Source: Microbulbifer sp. YPW1 | GTDB taxonomy: Bacteria > Pseudomonadota > Gammaproteobacteria > Pseudomonadales > Cellvibrionaceae | Assembly (NCBI RefSeq): GCF_013367775.1 | Contig: NZ_CP055157.1 | Coordinates: 1,116,001-1,180,000, forward strand | Direction: 5' to 3' | DNA length: 64,000 nucleotides | Shown: one piece after another, positions 37,673 through 46,993 of the stretch | How the letters are laid out: each line of letters starts with the position of its first letter | Numbering within the stretch: position 1 is the stretch's first letter | The notes under the pieces: model-generated | Seen by the model: the letters and a program-made list of their open reading frames with translations, nothing else | Told to the model about the DNA's origin: nothing | The model's database searches: none | Translations under genes and position numbers: made by a program

Positions 37673-37705
37673 CTGTCAACCAACAGAACCGTTTCAGGTT
37701 TACAG
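37673..37705. promoter_or_regulatory. BirA operator of the bio operon
   Basis: CTGTCAACC (37673-37681), 15 bases, then GGTTTACAG (37697-37705). This matches the BirA site TTGTAAACC-N14/15-GGTTTACAA at 14 of 18 positions with correct spacing. It lies 107 bases before bioB and 69 bases before divergent comF. A perfect palindrome GGTTGTACAACC (37620-37631) between it and bioB resembles overlapping half-sites. Biotin repression through BirA is the expected control. Confidence 0.75.
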
Positions 37706-37773
37706 GTCCCGACGACCGGGAATGGCCGCACACGGAGAAATACGTGCGGCCGGGAGAATCAGGGAGGAGAAGA

Positions 37774-38481
37774 ATGGTCATGCGTCTGCTGGGGCAGCTT
37801 CTGGAGCGTTCGATAGATCGCCAGCTGGCGGTGTGCGTCCTGTGCCGCAGCGGCGGGGATATCGACGCCGGAATCTGCGCCCCGTGCCGCAGGGATCTAC
37901 CAGCCCTTGGCCACGCCTGTGCCAGCTGTGCACTGCCCCTGCCAAATCCCGCCGATCGCCACTGCCCCCGCTGCCTGCAAAAGCCACCGCCACAATTCTC
38001 CAGCCGCACCTGCTGGTACTACGCCTACCCGGTGGCACAGCTGATCCAGCGCTTCAAATACCAGCGGGACCTGGCCGCCGGACGCACCCTTGCCGAACTG
38101 GCTGCGCAACAGCTAGATCCGGGATCGGAACGGCCAGACCTGCTGGTAGCCGTGCCACTGCACTGGCGCAAACAGCTCTCCCGGGGTTACAACCAGGCGC
38201 AACTGATCGCCGAAACCCTGGGTCACCACTGGCGTACTCCTGTGGATAACCGCGCCCTGCGCAAGGTCACTGCCACTGGCAACCAGCAGGAATTACGCCG
38301 CAGCGAGCGCCTGAAGAACCTGTCCGACAGCTTTAACGCCACTCCGGCGGTCAGCGGCCTGCATATCGGCCTGGTGGACGATGTCATCACCACCGGCGCC
38401 ACCGTGGAAGTGGCCGCCCGGGCCCTGTGCTCAGCGGGGGCAATCCGCGTTAGCGTTTACGCGCTGGCCAGAACCCCCTAA
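37774..38481 (+). CDS. comF: ComF family phosphoribosyltransferase-like protein
   Basis: The 235-residue ComF/GntX-type protein has an N-terminal Cys-rich domain of CxxC pairs (CVLC, CAPC, CASC, CPRC) and a C-terminal PRTase domain with VAVPLHWRKQLSRGYNQAQLIAE and the PRPP loop GLVDDVITTGAT. Homologues act in DNA uptake during transformation and may bind ssDNA or nucleotides. AGGGAGGAGA before ATG 37774 fixes the start. It is divergent from bioB, a pairing also familiar from pseudomonads. Confidence 0.93.
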   Translation: MVMRLLGQLLERSIDRQLAVCVLCRSGGDIDAGICAPCRRDLPALGHACASCALPLPNPADRHCPRCLQKPPPQFSSRTCWYYAYPVAQLIQRFKYQRDLAAGRTLAELAAQQLDPGSERPDLLVAVPLHWRKQLSRGYNQAQLIAETLGHHWRTPVDNRALRKVTATGNQQELRRSERLKNLSDSFNATPAVSGLHIGLVDDVITTGATVEVAARALCSAGAIRVSVYALARTP

Positions 38482-38679
38482 CACTCAGCCAATCCTCCCC
38501 GATGACCGAACGGTACTGCCGTGCCTGTTTGTAGACCGGCATGACCACTATCGGCACAATAGTCGCCCTTTTTGGCGGCTGCGCAAAAATCCACCGGCTG
38601 CTAACGTTATAAAAGAAGTCCACCTGATCCGGCCGCGCGCCTCCACAGGTGAACAGCACAGGATGATGGGATAGTGAAC

Positions 38680-39825
38680 ATGAGTGAATTCCAAATGCCC
38701 CGCGGCATCGTGATCAGCGGCACCGGACTGTGGACGCCACCGGACGCCATCAGCAATGAAGAGCTGGTACAGGCGCTCAATACCTTTGCGGAAAAGTACA
38801 ACCGTGAAAACGCCGATGCGATCGAGTCCGGCGAGCTACAGGCGAAGCCCTATTCCTCCGCAGAATTTATCGAGAAAGCATCCGGTATCAAAAGCCGCTA
38901 CGTAATCAGTAAAGAGGGCATCCTCGACCCAGAGCGCATGCGTCCCTATCTGCCGGAGCGCGCCGATGACGAGCTGTGCCTGCAGGCGGAGATGGGTCTG
39001 AAGGCGGCAAAACTGGCGCTGGAAAAAGCCAACAAGAAACCGGAAGACATCGACGCAGTAATCGTCGGCGCCTCCTATCTGCAGCGCGCCTATCCGGCCA
39101 TCGCCATCGAGATTCAGGGCGCACTGGGTATTGACGGCTTCGCGTTTGACATGGAAGTGGCCTGCTCCTCCGCCACCTTTGCCCTGCAGCGCGCGGTGGA
39201 TGCCATCAGCTCTGGCTCCGCCAAAGCGGTGCTGGTGATCAACCCGGAGCTGGCATCGCCTCAGGTGGACTTCACCGATCGCGACAGCCACTTTATTTTC
39301 GGTGATGTGGCAGTCGCCACGGTGGTGGAGCGCAGGGACACCTGCAACGCGGATAACGCCTGGGAGATTCTCGGCACCAAGGCGAAGACCGTGTTCTCCA
39401 ACAATATCCGCTCCAACGTTAGCTATACCTCGCGTGCGGCAGACGTGGATCCTTTTGGCGAGGGCAAACTGTTCCGCCAGAACGGCCGCAAGGTATTCAA
39501 GGAAGTGTGCCCGATGGCGGCAGCACATCTGGAAAGCCAGGTGCAGGAACTGGGCTTCGAACCCAACGCGGTTGACCGCTGGTGGCTGCACCAGGCGAAT
39601 ATCAATATGAACCTGTTGATCGCGAAAAAGCTTATTGGCGACGACGCCACCCCAGAGCGGGCGCCGATCGTACTGGACGAGTACGCGAATACCGGCTGTG
39701 CCGGATCGGTGATCGCCTTCAATCTCAACAGCGACGACCTGCCGGTGGGCAGCAAGGGTGTGATCTGCTCTTTCGGCGCAGGTTACTCCATCGGCAGCCT
39801 GGCGCTGGAAAAGATCACCGTCTGA
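38680..39825 (+). CDS. Beta-ketoacyl-ACP synthase III family protein
   Basis: The 381-residue FabH-like thiolase-fold enzyme keeps the catalytic triad: Cys in VACSSATFALQ, His in WWLHQANINMN and Asn in EYANTGCAGSV. It is longer than FabH (about 317) because of an insert near residues 30-60 (LNTFAEKYNRENADAIESGE) seen in a distinct gammaproteobacterial subgroup of KAS III-like proteins. It likely primes fatty-acid or related acyl-chain synthesis from acyl-CoA; it need not be the housekeeping FabH. ATG 38680 is preferred to GTG 38674. It is convergent with the CadC-like gene. Confidence 0.88.
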   Translation: MSEFQMPRGIVISGTGLWTPPDAISNEELVQALNTFAEKYNRENADAIESGELQAKPYSSAEFIEKASGIKSRYVISKEGILDPERMRPYLPERADDELCLQAEMGLKAAKLALEKANKKPEDIDAVIVGASYLQRAYPAIAIEIQGALGIDGFAFDMEVACSSATFALQRAVDAISSGSAKAVLVINPELASPQVDFTDRDSHFIFGDVAVATVVERRDTCNADNAWEILGTKAKTVFSNNIRSNVSYTSRAADVDPFGEGKLFRQNGRKVFKEVCPMAAAHLESQVQELGFEPNAVDRWWLHQANINMNLLIAKKLIGDDATPERAPIVLDEYANTGCAGSVIAFNLNSDDLPVGSKGVICSFGAGYSIGSLALEKITV

Positions 39826-39841
39826 AAAGCGTAAACCTCTC

Positions 39842-39868
39842 GCCTCCGGCTGATCAATGGCCGGAGGC
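39842..39868. terminator. Hairpin between convergent genes
   Basis: GCCTCCGGC (39842-39850) and GCCGGAGGC (39860-39868) make a perfect 9-bp stem around nine bases. It covers the last codons of the CadC-like gene and begins 17 bases after the KAS III stop. No long T tract is present on either side, so termination efficiency is uncertain. Confidence 0.5.
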
Positions 39869-41707
39869 CACCTGCTCGGCGAGCGGCGTGTAGGCAGCGG
39901 TTTCGCGGAAGTCCGCCAGCTGCGGGTCCACGTTCAGAAACACCATAGAATGGGAATTCTGCGCAGCCGCCCGCTGCAGCCAATGAGCTACCGCCGACAG
40001 ATCCCCGAGGGCCAGATAGGCCTTTGCCATTTCGTAGGATGGGATATACCCGTCCCCAGACTCGAGTCCGGCGAGCAGCGCGCTCGCCTCTGCGGCCTGG
40101 CCACCGAGAGCCAGCACCCGCGCCAGGGATGCCACGCCGATCGCACTCCCCTGTGAGCGGGATACATTTTCCTGCAGGGAAGCCTTGGCACCATCGAGGT
40201 CGCCCATGGCTTCCAGGGTCCAGCCGCGCCACAGATAAACCAGCTCGAAATCCGGATCCAGTTCCTGCGCCAGCGCCAGCTGTTCCAGTGCCATATCGTA
40301 TTGCCCCGCGTGATACAGCACCCAGCCCAGCGCGGCATTGGCAATCAAAGACAGGGGATCGAGCTCCGTGGCCCTGCGCATTTCCCGCTCCGCCTCGCCA
40401 AAACGACCGGCGGCCACCAGCAGGTTGGCATACCATTGATGCGCCTTGGAGGAATCCGGTTTGAACGCAATCGCCTGCAGAAAATGGGATTCGGCCTGCT
40501 TCAGGTCCCAGTCGTAATACAGGGCCACGTAGCCCAGGTTGGCCTCTGCCGACGCATTGGCAGGATCCAACTGCAGTGTCCGGCGGGCTGCACCGCGCGC
40601 GCGGGTGAATGCCTCCGACGGCGCCAGGTAATCGTAGAAACCCAACACCGCGAGGGCATCCGCCAACCCCGCCCAGGCCGGCGCATAGTCAGGCGCCATG
40701 GCAATGGATTGCTCAAAATAATCCACCGCGGCAAGCAGGCCACTTTGCGAACGCTTGTGCCAGTAGAAGCGCCCCTTGAGGTAGTTATCGTAGGCCGCCG
40801 GGGGAATCCGGCTTACCGTTGCGTTGCGCTCGCCTGCGCCGTGCAACTCCCCCGCCAGTGCCCCGGCAATCTCCTGTGCGATCTCTTCCTGCACCGCAAA
40901 GATATTGGTCAGTTCCCGCTGGTAGCTGCGCGACCACAACTGATAACCATCGCGGGCATCGACCAACCGCACATTGATACGCAGCTGCTCCCCGTCCCTG
41001 CGCACACTGCCTTCCACCAGCGCATCGGTCCCCAGCCGCTGGCCGATATTGCGCGCATCCAGCTCGGTGCCGCGCAGCGCGAAGGACGAAGTCCGCGACA
41101 CCACCCGCAACCCCTTGAACCCGGATAAGCGACTGAGCAGGTCGTCCGCCAGCCCGTCGCTGAAATAATCCCGCTGGTTGTTCTCGCTGGCATTCACGAA
41201 TGGCATCACCGCAACGGAGCTGAGGGGTGCGCGCTCTACAGGAGGCGACAGCAAGTGAGGAAGTTGCGAATAGAGCAACAGCGACAGGCTCCCCAACAGC
41301 ACGATGCACAGTCCCGCTAGGGCCAGGGGGCGGATTTGTTTGCGAGGTTGCGCGGGCGCGGTTTCCACCAGCGCCTCCATCGGCTGCGCCACGGAGATCA
41401 CCGGCGCAATAAAGCGATAGCCTTTTTTCGGTACCGTCTCGATAAAGCGGGAGCTGCGTGCGGAATCATTGAGCGCCTGGCGCAACTTGCGCACCAGGGT
41501 ATTGAGGTTGTCATCCAGCAAGCCACTGGTGTCTTGCGGCCAGAAGTGCTGGAACAAGGCTTCCCGGGTCATCAGTTCACCGGGGTGGGTTGCCAGCAGG
41601 ACGAGGAGACGCAGCGGCAATTCCTGCACATTCACCGGCCTGCCGCGCCGGGCGAGCACAGGCTGATCGCAGTCGAGTTCAAATTCTCCGAATTGCAGCG
41701 TCGTCAT
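39854..41707 (-). CDS. CadC-like membrane-anchored transcriptional regulator with TPR domain
   Basis: The 617-residue protein has an N-terminal OmpR-type winged helix (about 1-98; DDNLNTLVRKLRQALNDSARSSRFIETVPKKGYRF), one membrane helix (about 128-148), a domain starting SSVAVMPFVNASEN that resembles the TolB-N/FlgO-like part of adenylate-cyclase-like regulators (about 165-290), and at least six TPR-like repeats up to the end. Such ToxR/CadC-type proteins sense periplasmic signals and activate genes directly. Its target is unknown; the neighbouring DUF4242 gene is divergent with a 195-base gap. Confidence 0.88.
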   Translation of the reverse strand: MTTLQFGEFELDCDQPVLARRGRPVNVQELPLRLLVLLATHPGELMTREALFQHFWPQDTSGLLDDNLNTLVRKLRQALNDSARSSRFIETVPKKGYRFIAPVISVAQPMEALVETAPAQPRKQIRPLALAGLCIVLLGSLSLLLYSQLPHLLSPPVERAPLSSVAVMPFVNASENNQRDYFSDGLADDLLSRLSGFKGLRVVSRTSSFALRGTELDARNIGQRLGTDALVEGSVRRDGEQLRINVRLVDARDGYQLWSRSYQRELTNIFAVQEEIAQEIAGALAGELHGAGERNATVSRIPPAAYDNYLKGRFYWHKRSQSGLLAAVDYFEQSIAMAPDYAPAWAGLADALAVLGFYDYLAPSEAFTRARGAARRTLQLDPANASAEANLGYVALYYDWDLKQAESHFLQAIAFKPDSSKAHQWYANLLVAAGRFGEAEREMRRATELDPLSLIANAALGWVLYHAGQYDMALEQLALAQELDPDFELVYLWRGWTLEAMGDLDGAKASLQENVSRSQGSAIGVASLARVLALGGQAAEASALLAGLESGDGYIPSYEMAKAYLALGDLSAVAHWLQRAAAQNSHSMVFLNVDPQLADFRETAAYTPLAEQVASGH

Positions 41708-41902
41708 ACACCACCCGAACCGGGCCCTCAGGGATTTCCGCGCCCGTGGCGCGGTTCATGTGTACCGCTAAGCCTTTGATTTAACGGCATTCCCCAGTTC
41801 AGGTAAAGATCAGGCGCAATTCATTGCCGGTCGCTCACCGCACTGCTTGGATACCTCCCAGGCCACCGGCGGACCTCGGTGGTCACTCAACCAACGGAGA
41901 AA

Positions 41903-42247
41903 ATGACCATGGGACGTTCCATTTTTACTGCCGTATTACTGCTGTGCAGCCTGGCCACTTTTGCGGCCGAAAACCACCAGTACATCATCGAGCGCACTAT
42001 CCCCGGGGCACAGAAACTGACCGCGGAAGAACTCAAATCCATCTCGCAGAAATCCCGCGCAGTACTCGAATCCCTGGGGCCGGAAATCCAGTGGCAGCAG
42101 AGCTATGTCGCGGAAGACAAGTTCTACTGCGTGTACCAGGCCCCGAACAAAGAAATCATCGCCAAGCACGCCAAGCTGGGCGGTTTTCCCGCGGACAAGA
42201 TCGTTGAAGTGAGTGGAATTATCGGGCCGCAGACCGCGGCGGATTGA
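41903..42247 (+). CDS. Exported DUF4242 protein
   Basis: The 114-residue protein has a signal peptide (GRSIFTAVLLLCSLATFA) and a ferredoxin-like DUF4242 domain (HQYIIERTIPGAQKLTAEEL...YVAEDKFYCVYQAPNKEII..HAKLGGFPADKIVEV). DUF4242 proteins are annotated as nickel-binding or as small oligomeric domains; function is not established. ATG 41903 lies right after GGAGAAA; ATG 41909 is an alternative with better spacing. The divergent CadC-like regulator is a possible controller. Confidence 0.8.
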   Translation: MTMGRSIFTAVLLLCSLATFAAENHQYIIERTIPGAQKLTAEELKSISQKSRAVLESLGPEIQWQQSYVAEDKFYCVYQAPNKEIIAKHAKLGGFPADKIVEVSGIIGPQTAAD

Positions 42248-42409
42248 ACTCGCCTGACCGTCCCGGGGCGCCGCGCGCTCCGGGAGCCTTGCCCCCCAAG
42301 CTGTTCCAGCCCCGCCCTGTGGATATTGCCGTTTGGCGGCACCGGGCAACCGCGTTAGCATAGCGCCCCCTTATGACCAGAGCTTTGCGAAGCTTAGCGG
42401 AGCGCAGCC

Positions 42410-43396
42410 ATGACCGAATCGTCACACCCTTACGACGCACTGACCCCGGATCGGGTAATCGACTGCGTGGAGAGTGTTGGGCTGCTGTCCGACGCCCGAA
42501 TATTTCCTCTGAACAGCTACGAGAACCGCGTCTACCAGGTGGGAATTGACGAGGCGCAACCGCTGATCGCCAAGTTCTACCGCCCCGGGCGCTGGAGCGA
42601 CGCGCAGATCCGCGAGGAACACCAGTTCTCGCTGGAACTGGCCGCGGCCGAGGTGCCAGTGGTCGCGCCGCTGGAAATCAACGGCGACACCCTGCACTCG
42701 GCGCACGGCTTCCGCTTTGCCCTGTTTCCCCGCCGCGGCGGGCGCCAGGTGGAGCTGGATAATTTTGATCACCTGGAACAGGTGGGCACCATGCTCGGGC
42801 GGATTCACGCCATCGGTGCGACGCGGCCTTTTCAACACCGCGCGGAACTGTCACTGCAGCGGTTTGCCATCGACAGCCGGGAGTTCATTCTCAGCGGCGA
42901 CTTCCTTCCTCGGGAGAATGTAGAGGCCTACGCCACCACCACCGCGCACCTGATTGAACAGATTGCGCCGGTACTGGAGCAGGACTGGAAGCAAATCCGC
43001 CTGCACGGCGACTGCCACAGCGGCAACTTCCTGTGGCGGGACGAAACGCCGTGGTTTGTAGACCTGGACGACTGTATCAATGGCCCGGCGATCCAGGATC
43101 TGTGGATGCTGATCTCCGGTGACCGCGCGGAACAGACCGCCTATCTCGACGCGGTGGTGGAAGGCTACGAGACCTTCTACCCTTTTGATCCGGCCCAGCT
43201 GCAACTGGTGGAGCCCCTGCGCTGCCTGCGCCAGATGCACCACGCGGCCTGGCTGGCACGGCGCTGGGAGGACCCGGCATTCCCCATTGCCTTCCCCTGG
43301 TTCAATACCCCGCGCTACTGGGCGGAACATATTCTGGCCCTCCGGGAACAGCAATCAGCGCTGCAGGAGCCAACGCTCACCCTCGGCGCCGTGTGA
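42410..43396 (+). CDS. srkA: Stress response kinase SrkA (YihE)
   Basis: This 328-residue APH-fold serine/threonine protein kinase counters stress-induced death in E. coli and is part of the Cpx regulon there. Features are an N-terminal LNSYENRVYQVG, the Lys region LIAKFYRPGRWSDAQI, the catalytic loop RLHGDCHSGNFLW and metal-binding WFVDLDDC. GCGGAG precedes ATG 42410 by seven bases. cysE follows after 25 bases, so the two may be co-transcribed. Confidence 0.94.
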   Translation: MTESSHPYDALTPDRVIDCVESVGLLSDARIFPLNSYENRVYQVGIDEAQPLIAKFYRPGRWSDAQIREEHQFSLELAAAEVPVVAPLEINGDTLHSAHGFRFALFPRRGGRQVELDNFDHLEQVGTMLGRIHAIGATRPFQHRAELSLQRFAIDSREFILSGDFLPRENVEAYATTTAHLIEQIAPVLEQDWKQIRLHGDCHSGNFLWRDETPWFVDLDDCINGPAIQDLWMLISGDRAEQTAYLDAVVEGYETFYPFDPAQLQLVEPLRCLRQMHHAAWLARRWEDPAFPIAFPWFNTPRYWAEHILALREQQSALQEPTLTLGAV

Positions 43397-43421
43397 TCCA
43401 CAGCAAAGGAAATTTATTCAG

Positions 43422-44240
43422 ATGGAAAAGCTAAAGCCCCGAGTGGACCAGGACGAGCTGTGGAGTGGCATTCGCAAGGATGTGTCGGTGCAGGTGGAAC
43501 GGGAACCGATTCTCGCGAGCTTCCTGCACGCGACCATTCTCAACCACAACACGCTGGAATCTGCGCTCAGCTTCCACCTCGCCAACAAACTCGACAGCCC
43601 GGTAGCCCCTGCGCTGCTGATTCGCGAAGTCATCGACGAAGCCCTGGAAGCGGATCCGGGTATCGGCGCTGCTGCCCGCGCAGACCTGGCCGCAGTAGAG
43701 CAACGCGACAGCGCCTGCCACTCCCTGTACGAACCCTTCCTGTACTTCAAGGGATTCCATGCCCTGCAAGCGTGGCGCGTCGCCCACTGGCTGTGGCAAC
43801 AGAACCGCCGCTCCCTGTCCCTGTTTGTGCAGCACCGTATTTCCGTGGTGTTCGGCGTGGATATCCACCCGGCAGCGCAGCTCGGCCAGGGCATCCTGCT
43901 GGACCACGCCACCGGGATCGTGATCGGCGAGACCGCGGTGGTGGAGGACAATGTTTCCATCATGCAGTCCGTCACCCTCGGCGGCACCGGCAAGGAATCC
44001 GGCGACCGCCACCCGAAAGTGCGCTGCGGCGTATTGATCGGCGCCGGCAGCAAAATCCTCGGCAATATCGAAATCGGCCGCTGCTCACAGATCGCGTCCG
44101 GCAGCGTGGTACTGAAAGCCGTACCTGAGAAAGCGCTGGTGGCAGGCGTGCCCGCCAAGGTCATCGGCACCGCCAGCTGCGACCAGCCGGCGCTGTCCAT
44201 GAACCAATGTGCCCTGTCCCAGGTGGATCGTTTGCGCTGA
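43422..44240 (+). CDS. cysE: Serine O-acetyltransferase
   Basis: CysE acetylates serine for cysteine synthesis. The 272-residue protein has the helical N-terminal domain (LWSGIRKDVSVQVEREPILASF) and the left-handed beta-helix with hexapeptide repeats (GVDIHPAAQLGQGILLDHA...VTLGGTGKESGDRHPKV...GAGSKILGNIEIG). A C-terminal tail after VIGTA replaces the usual cysteine-synthase-binding end (often terminating in Ile); here it ends LSQVDRLR. ATG 43422 gives the family N-terminus. It follows srkA closely. Confidence 0.95.
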   Translation: MEKLKPRVDQDELWSGIRKDVSVQVEREPILASFLHATILNHNTLESALSFHLANKLDSPVAPALLIREVIDEALEADPGIGAAARADLAAVEQRDSACHSLYEPFLYFKGFHALQAWRVAHWLWQQNRRSLSLFVQHRISVVFGVDIHPAAQLGQGILLDHATGIVIGETAVVEDNVSIMQSVTLGGTGKESGDRHPKVRCGVLIGAGSKILGNIEIGRCSQIASGSVVLKAVPEKALVAGVPAKVIGTASCDQPALSMNQCALSQVDRLR

Positions 44241-44303
44241 TTCTGCTGTCACAGGTTGCGAACAATAGATACGGCCATCAACCGGCAGGACTATTCTGTA
44301 ACC

Positions 44304-45167
44304 ATGAAATACAGTCTCAGCGCGAAAAATCTCGTTTGCCGCAACCTGGAAAACAAAGCCGGGTACTGCGCAGACCTCCTGAACCCCAAACAGAGCAAGG
44401 AAATCACCGGCCTGCTGCGCACCGACAGTGGGCTGCTTAGCAGCCGCTTCAACCAGGTGGTCAGCAACTCGGTGATGCAGCCGCGTATCCTGCAGCGCTT
44501 TGTGGTGGACTACTTTGCGGAGCGGCACAGCCCCTTTTCCCTGTGGCACTGCGCCAGCAAGCCCCTAGATGACGAGGCCCTCGCCGAGCTGCACCTGATA
44601 CGCAAGGCGCCGCAGATCGCCATGGCGTCGGAAGTAAAACAGCTAGCCGCGGAAGAAGTGCAACTGGAAGGGTTGGAAATCAAGGCGGTCACCACCGCGG
44701 ACGGCATCCTCGCCTACGGCGACCTGATAGTTGCCATGCAGGGCAACCCGCGCGAAAACGCGCAGATCAAGAAATTCTACCAGCAGCTCTCCGAGCTCCC
44801 GGAACACAAGCACAGCCGCCTAAAACTGTTCCTCGGCGAATACCAGGGCACCCCCGTCGCCACCGGTTGCCTGTTTTCCTCCCCCGATTCCCTCGGCTTC
44901 TACGACCTCGGCACCCTGGCAGAACACCGCGGCCGCGGTATCGGCAGGGCCATGTTCCAGCATCTGGTCAACGAAGTGACCCACAGCCACCACAAGCACG
45001 TGGTGGCCCTGGTCGGCGAGGATCAACAGGATCTGTGGCTGAACGCCGGCTTCTATGCCGTGGGCGAAGTAGCCCACTACGAATTCACGCCGGAGCGCGG
45101 CAGCGCGCATATCCCGAACGGTCCAGCGGAAAACAGCGACCTGAGCGACGGCCGCAAGAGCGCATAG
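44304..45167 (+). CDS. GNAT family acetyltransferase
   Basis: The 287-residue protein carries a C-terminal GNAT domain (about 150-270) with the acetyl-CoA loop LAEHRGRGIGRAMFQHLV, then KHVVALVGEDQQDLWLNAGF, and a strand YHxxGEVAHYEF-like end. The N-terminal 130 residues are not recognised and include paired cysteines spread through the first 25 residues (VCRNLENKAGYC). The substrate is unknown. ATG 44304 is the first ATG; in-frame TTG 44256 is less likely. It converges on epmA with a 29-base gap. Confidence 0.82.
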   Translation: MKYSLSAKNLVCRNLENKAGYCADLLNPKQSKEITGLLRTDSGLLSSRFNQVVSNSVMQPRILQRFVVDYFAERHSPFSLWHCASKPLDDEALAELHLIRKAPQIAMASEVKQLAAEEVQLEGLEIKAVTTADGILAYGDLIVAMQGNPRENAQIKKFYQQLSELPEHKHSRLKLFLGEYQGTPVATGCLFSSPDSLGFYDLGTLAEHRGRGIGRAMFQHLVNEVTHSHHKHVVALVGEDQQDLWLNAGFYAVGEVAHYEFTPERGSAHIPNGPAENSDLSDGRKSA

Positions 45168-45196
45168 TCCAGATCATATAACCCAGAGCGCGTCGC

Positions 45197-46150
45197 TCAG
45201 GCGCGCTCGATGGGAAAGGCAATCACCTCGTCGATCCGGCTGGCGCCGCTGGCCAGCATCAACAACCGATCCACCCCCAGCGCCACCCCCGCGCAATCCG
45301 GCATGCCCGCCTCGAGCGCCTCTACCAGGCGCTCCTCAAACGGATGGACCGGCTTGTGGTTATCCTCCCGATAGCGGTGATCCGCCTCAAAGCGACGCAG
45401 CTGCTCCGGTGCATCGGTCAATTCCCAGTAACCATTGGCCAGCTCCATACCACCCACATAGGCCTCGAACCGCCGCGCCACCGGCACTCCAAGCTCGTCG
45501 TCCTCCACCCGCGCCAGCGCCGCCTGGGTCGCGGGAAAATCGTAAACCAGCGAAATCCCCTCCCCCATATTTGGCTCGATATGGTGACTCATCAACAGAT
45601 CGAGACACTCATCCCGCCCCGCCGGCTCAAACGACAACTCCAGCACCTTCGCCACCGTCGCCTTCAGCTCCTCAAAAGACGCCCGGTGCGGGTCCACGTC
45701 CAGGTGCTGCAGAAACAGCGCGCGATAACTGTACGAGCGCACTTTTGAAATCCGCAGCAGCCAGGACAACAGCTCCCCCACCTCGATCATCAAGCGGTGG
45801 TCATCCCAGCCCACCCGGTACCACTCCAGCATGGTGAACTCGGGATTGTGCCGCCCTCCCGCCTCGCCATTGCGGAACGCCTTGCCCAGGTAATAACAAT
45901 CCCCCATCCCCGCCGCCAGCAGACGCTTCAGGCCAAATTCCGGGCTGGTCGCCAGATACGCGGCGTTACCGCTGCAATCGGCAACAATCGAGTCGATATG
46001 CGGGTCGCTGGTGGCGCGACGGGAAAGAGTGGGCACCTCCATCTCCAGCACCTGGCGTTCGCTGAAGAAACGACGGATATCCGCGAGCAGGGTGGCACGG
46101 CGGCGGAGGTTTTCCAGGGGGGCGGTGGGGCGCCAGTTGGATTCAGACAT
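45197..46150 (-). CDS. epmA: EF-P (R)-beta-lysine ligase
   Basis: EpmA (GenX/PoxA/YjeA) attaches (R)-beta-lysine to a Lys of elongation factor P. The 317-residue class II LysRS-like catalytic core lacks the anticodon domain. It shows EVPTLSRRATSDPHIDS, YLATSPEFGLKRLL, the motif 2 FRNGEAGGRHNPEFTMLEWYR and motif 3 GVALGVDRLLML. Its substrate gene efp lies 271 bases upstream on the same strand and epmB is divergent beyond. A palindromic element sits between epmA and efp. Confidence 0.96.
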   Translation of the reverse strand: MSESNWRPTAPLENLRRRATLLADIRRFFSERQVLEMEVPTLSRRATSDPHIDSIVADCSGNAAYLATSPEFGLKRLLAAGMGDCYYLGKAFRNGEAGGRHNPEFTMLEWYRVGWDDHRLMIEVGELLSWLLRISKVRSYSYRALFLQHLDVDPHRASFEELKATVAKVLELSFEPAGRDECLDLLMSHHIEPNMGEGISLVYDFPATQAALARVEDDELGVPVARRFEAYVGGMELANGYWELTDAPEQLRRFEADHRYREDNHKPVHPFEERLVEALEAGMPDCAGVALGVDRLLMLASGASRIDEVIAFPIERA

Positions 46151-46208
46151 TGAGGGTAGCGTCGTAATCGATAGATGATGAGTTTAGTCGCCAGCAGGCA
46201 CGTATTCA

Positions 46209-46332
46209 GAACTGAAGGCAAAGCGCTGGGTGCAGCTTTTCGAAAGCGTCAGCGGCATGGACGCCGCTGACGCAGCGTACAGGGATGTATTCACAGCGGT
46301 TTCGAAAAGCTGCACCCAGTGCTTTGCCGCCA
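46209..46332 (+). repeat. Dispersed palindromic element, copy 4 (type A)
   Basis: Nearly perfect 29-bp arms (46217-46245 and 46300-46328) differ at one position, a G.U on the plus strand. Inside are a nested hairpin GCGTCAGCGGC/GCCGCTGACGC (46246-46273) and the 26-base linker (46274-46299) with TACAGGGATGTA and TTCACAGCGG. Flanks GAACTGAAGG and GTGCTTTGCCGCCA match the other copies. It lies 89 bases past the efp stop and 59 bases before the epmA start. Confidence 0.92.
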
Positions 46333-46420
46333 GGGGCTCAGAAGACCGGAGCCCACGGGGCGCAACGAAAAAGGGCGAATACAGAAGTATCCGCCCTTGA
46401 GATCAGCAATCCAGGAAAGA

Positions 46421-46993
46421 TCAGTCTTCCTTGGCGCGCCCCAGGTATTCACCGGTACGGGTGTCGACCTTGATGGTCTCGCCGATTTCCAGGAACAGCG
46501 GCACCTTCACCACGGCACCGGTGGACAGGGTCGCCGGCTTGTTGCCACCCTGGGCAGTATCACCGCGCAGGCCAGGATCGGTATCGGTGATTTCCAGAAT
46601 CACATGATTCGGCGGGGTCACCGCCAGCGGTGCACCGTTGTACAGAGTCACGACACAAATGTCCTGCTCCTTCAGCCACTTGGCCGCATCGCCAACCGCC
46701 TTCGCATCCGCCTGATGCTGTTCGAAAGTCTCCGGCTCCATGAAATGGAAGAACTCGCCATCGTTGTAGAGATATTCCATATCCCGGTCCATCACATCCG
46801 CAGACTCCAGGCTCTCACCGGAACGGAAAGTGCGTTCCCAGACCCGGCCGGTCTTCAGGTTGCGCAGCTTCACACGGTTGAACGCCTGGCCCTTACCGGG
46901 CTTCACGAACTCATTCTCCACAATGGAGCAAGGGTCGCCGTCCAGCATTACCTTCAGACCGCCTTTGAATTCGTTAGTGGAATAACTAGCCAT
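46421..46993 (-). CDS. efp: Translation elongation factor P
   Basis: EF-P rescues ribosomes stalled at polyproline. The 190-residue protein has three OB/KOW-type domains; the modified residue is Lys34 in VKPGKGQAF, the beta-lysylated type that needs EpmA/EpmB, not the Arg32 rhamnosylated type. The C-terminal signature VITxNxxPLAV-like part reads [16 protein letters not shown] and ends [13 protein letters not shown] 46993 is clear. Flanking epmA and epmB supply the modification. Confidence 0.98.
   Translation of the reverse strand: MASYSTNEFKGGLKVMLDGDPCSIVENEFVKPGKGQAFNRVKLRNLKTGRVWERTFRSGESLESADVMDRDMEYLYNDGEFFHFMEPETFEQHQADAKAVGDAAKWLKEQDICVVTLYNGAPLAVTPPNHVILEITDTDPGLRGDTAQGGNKPATLSTGAVVKVPLFLEIGETIKVDTRTGEYLGRAKED

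Noticed and set aside
38239..38247. DnaA box (TGTGGATAA) in comF
   Set aside because: It is single and inside a coding region; expected by chance.
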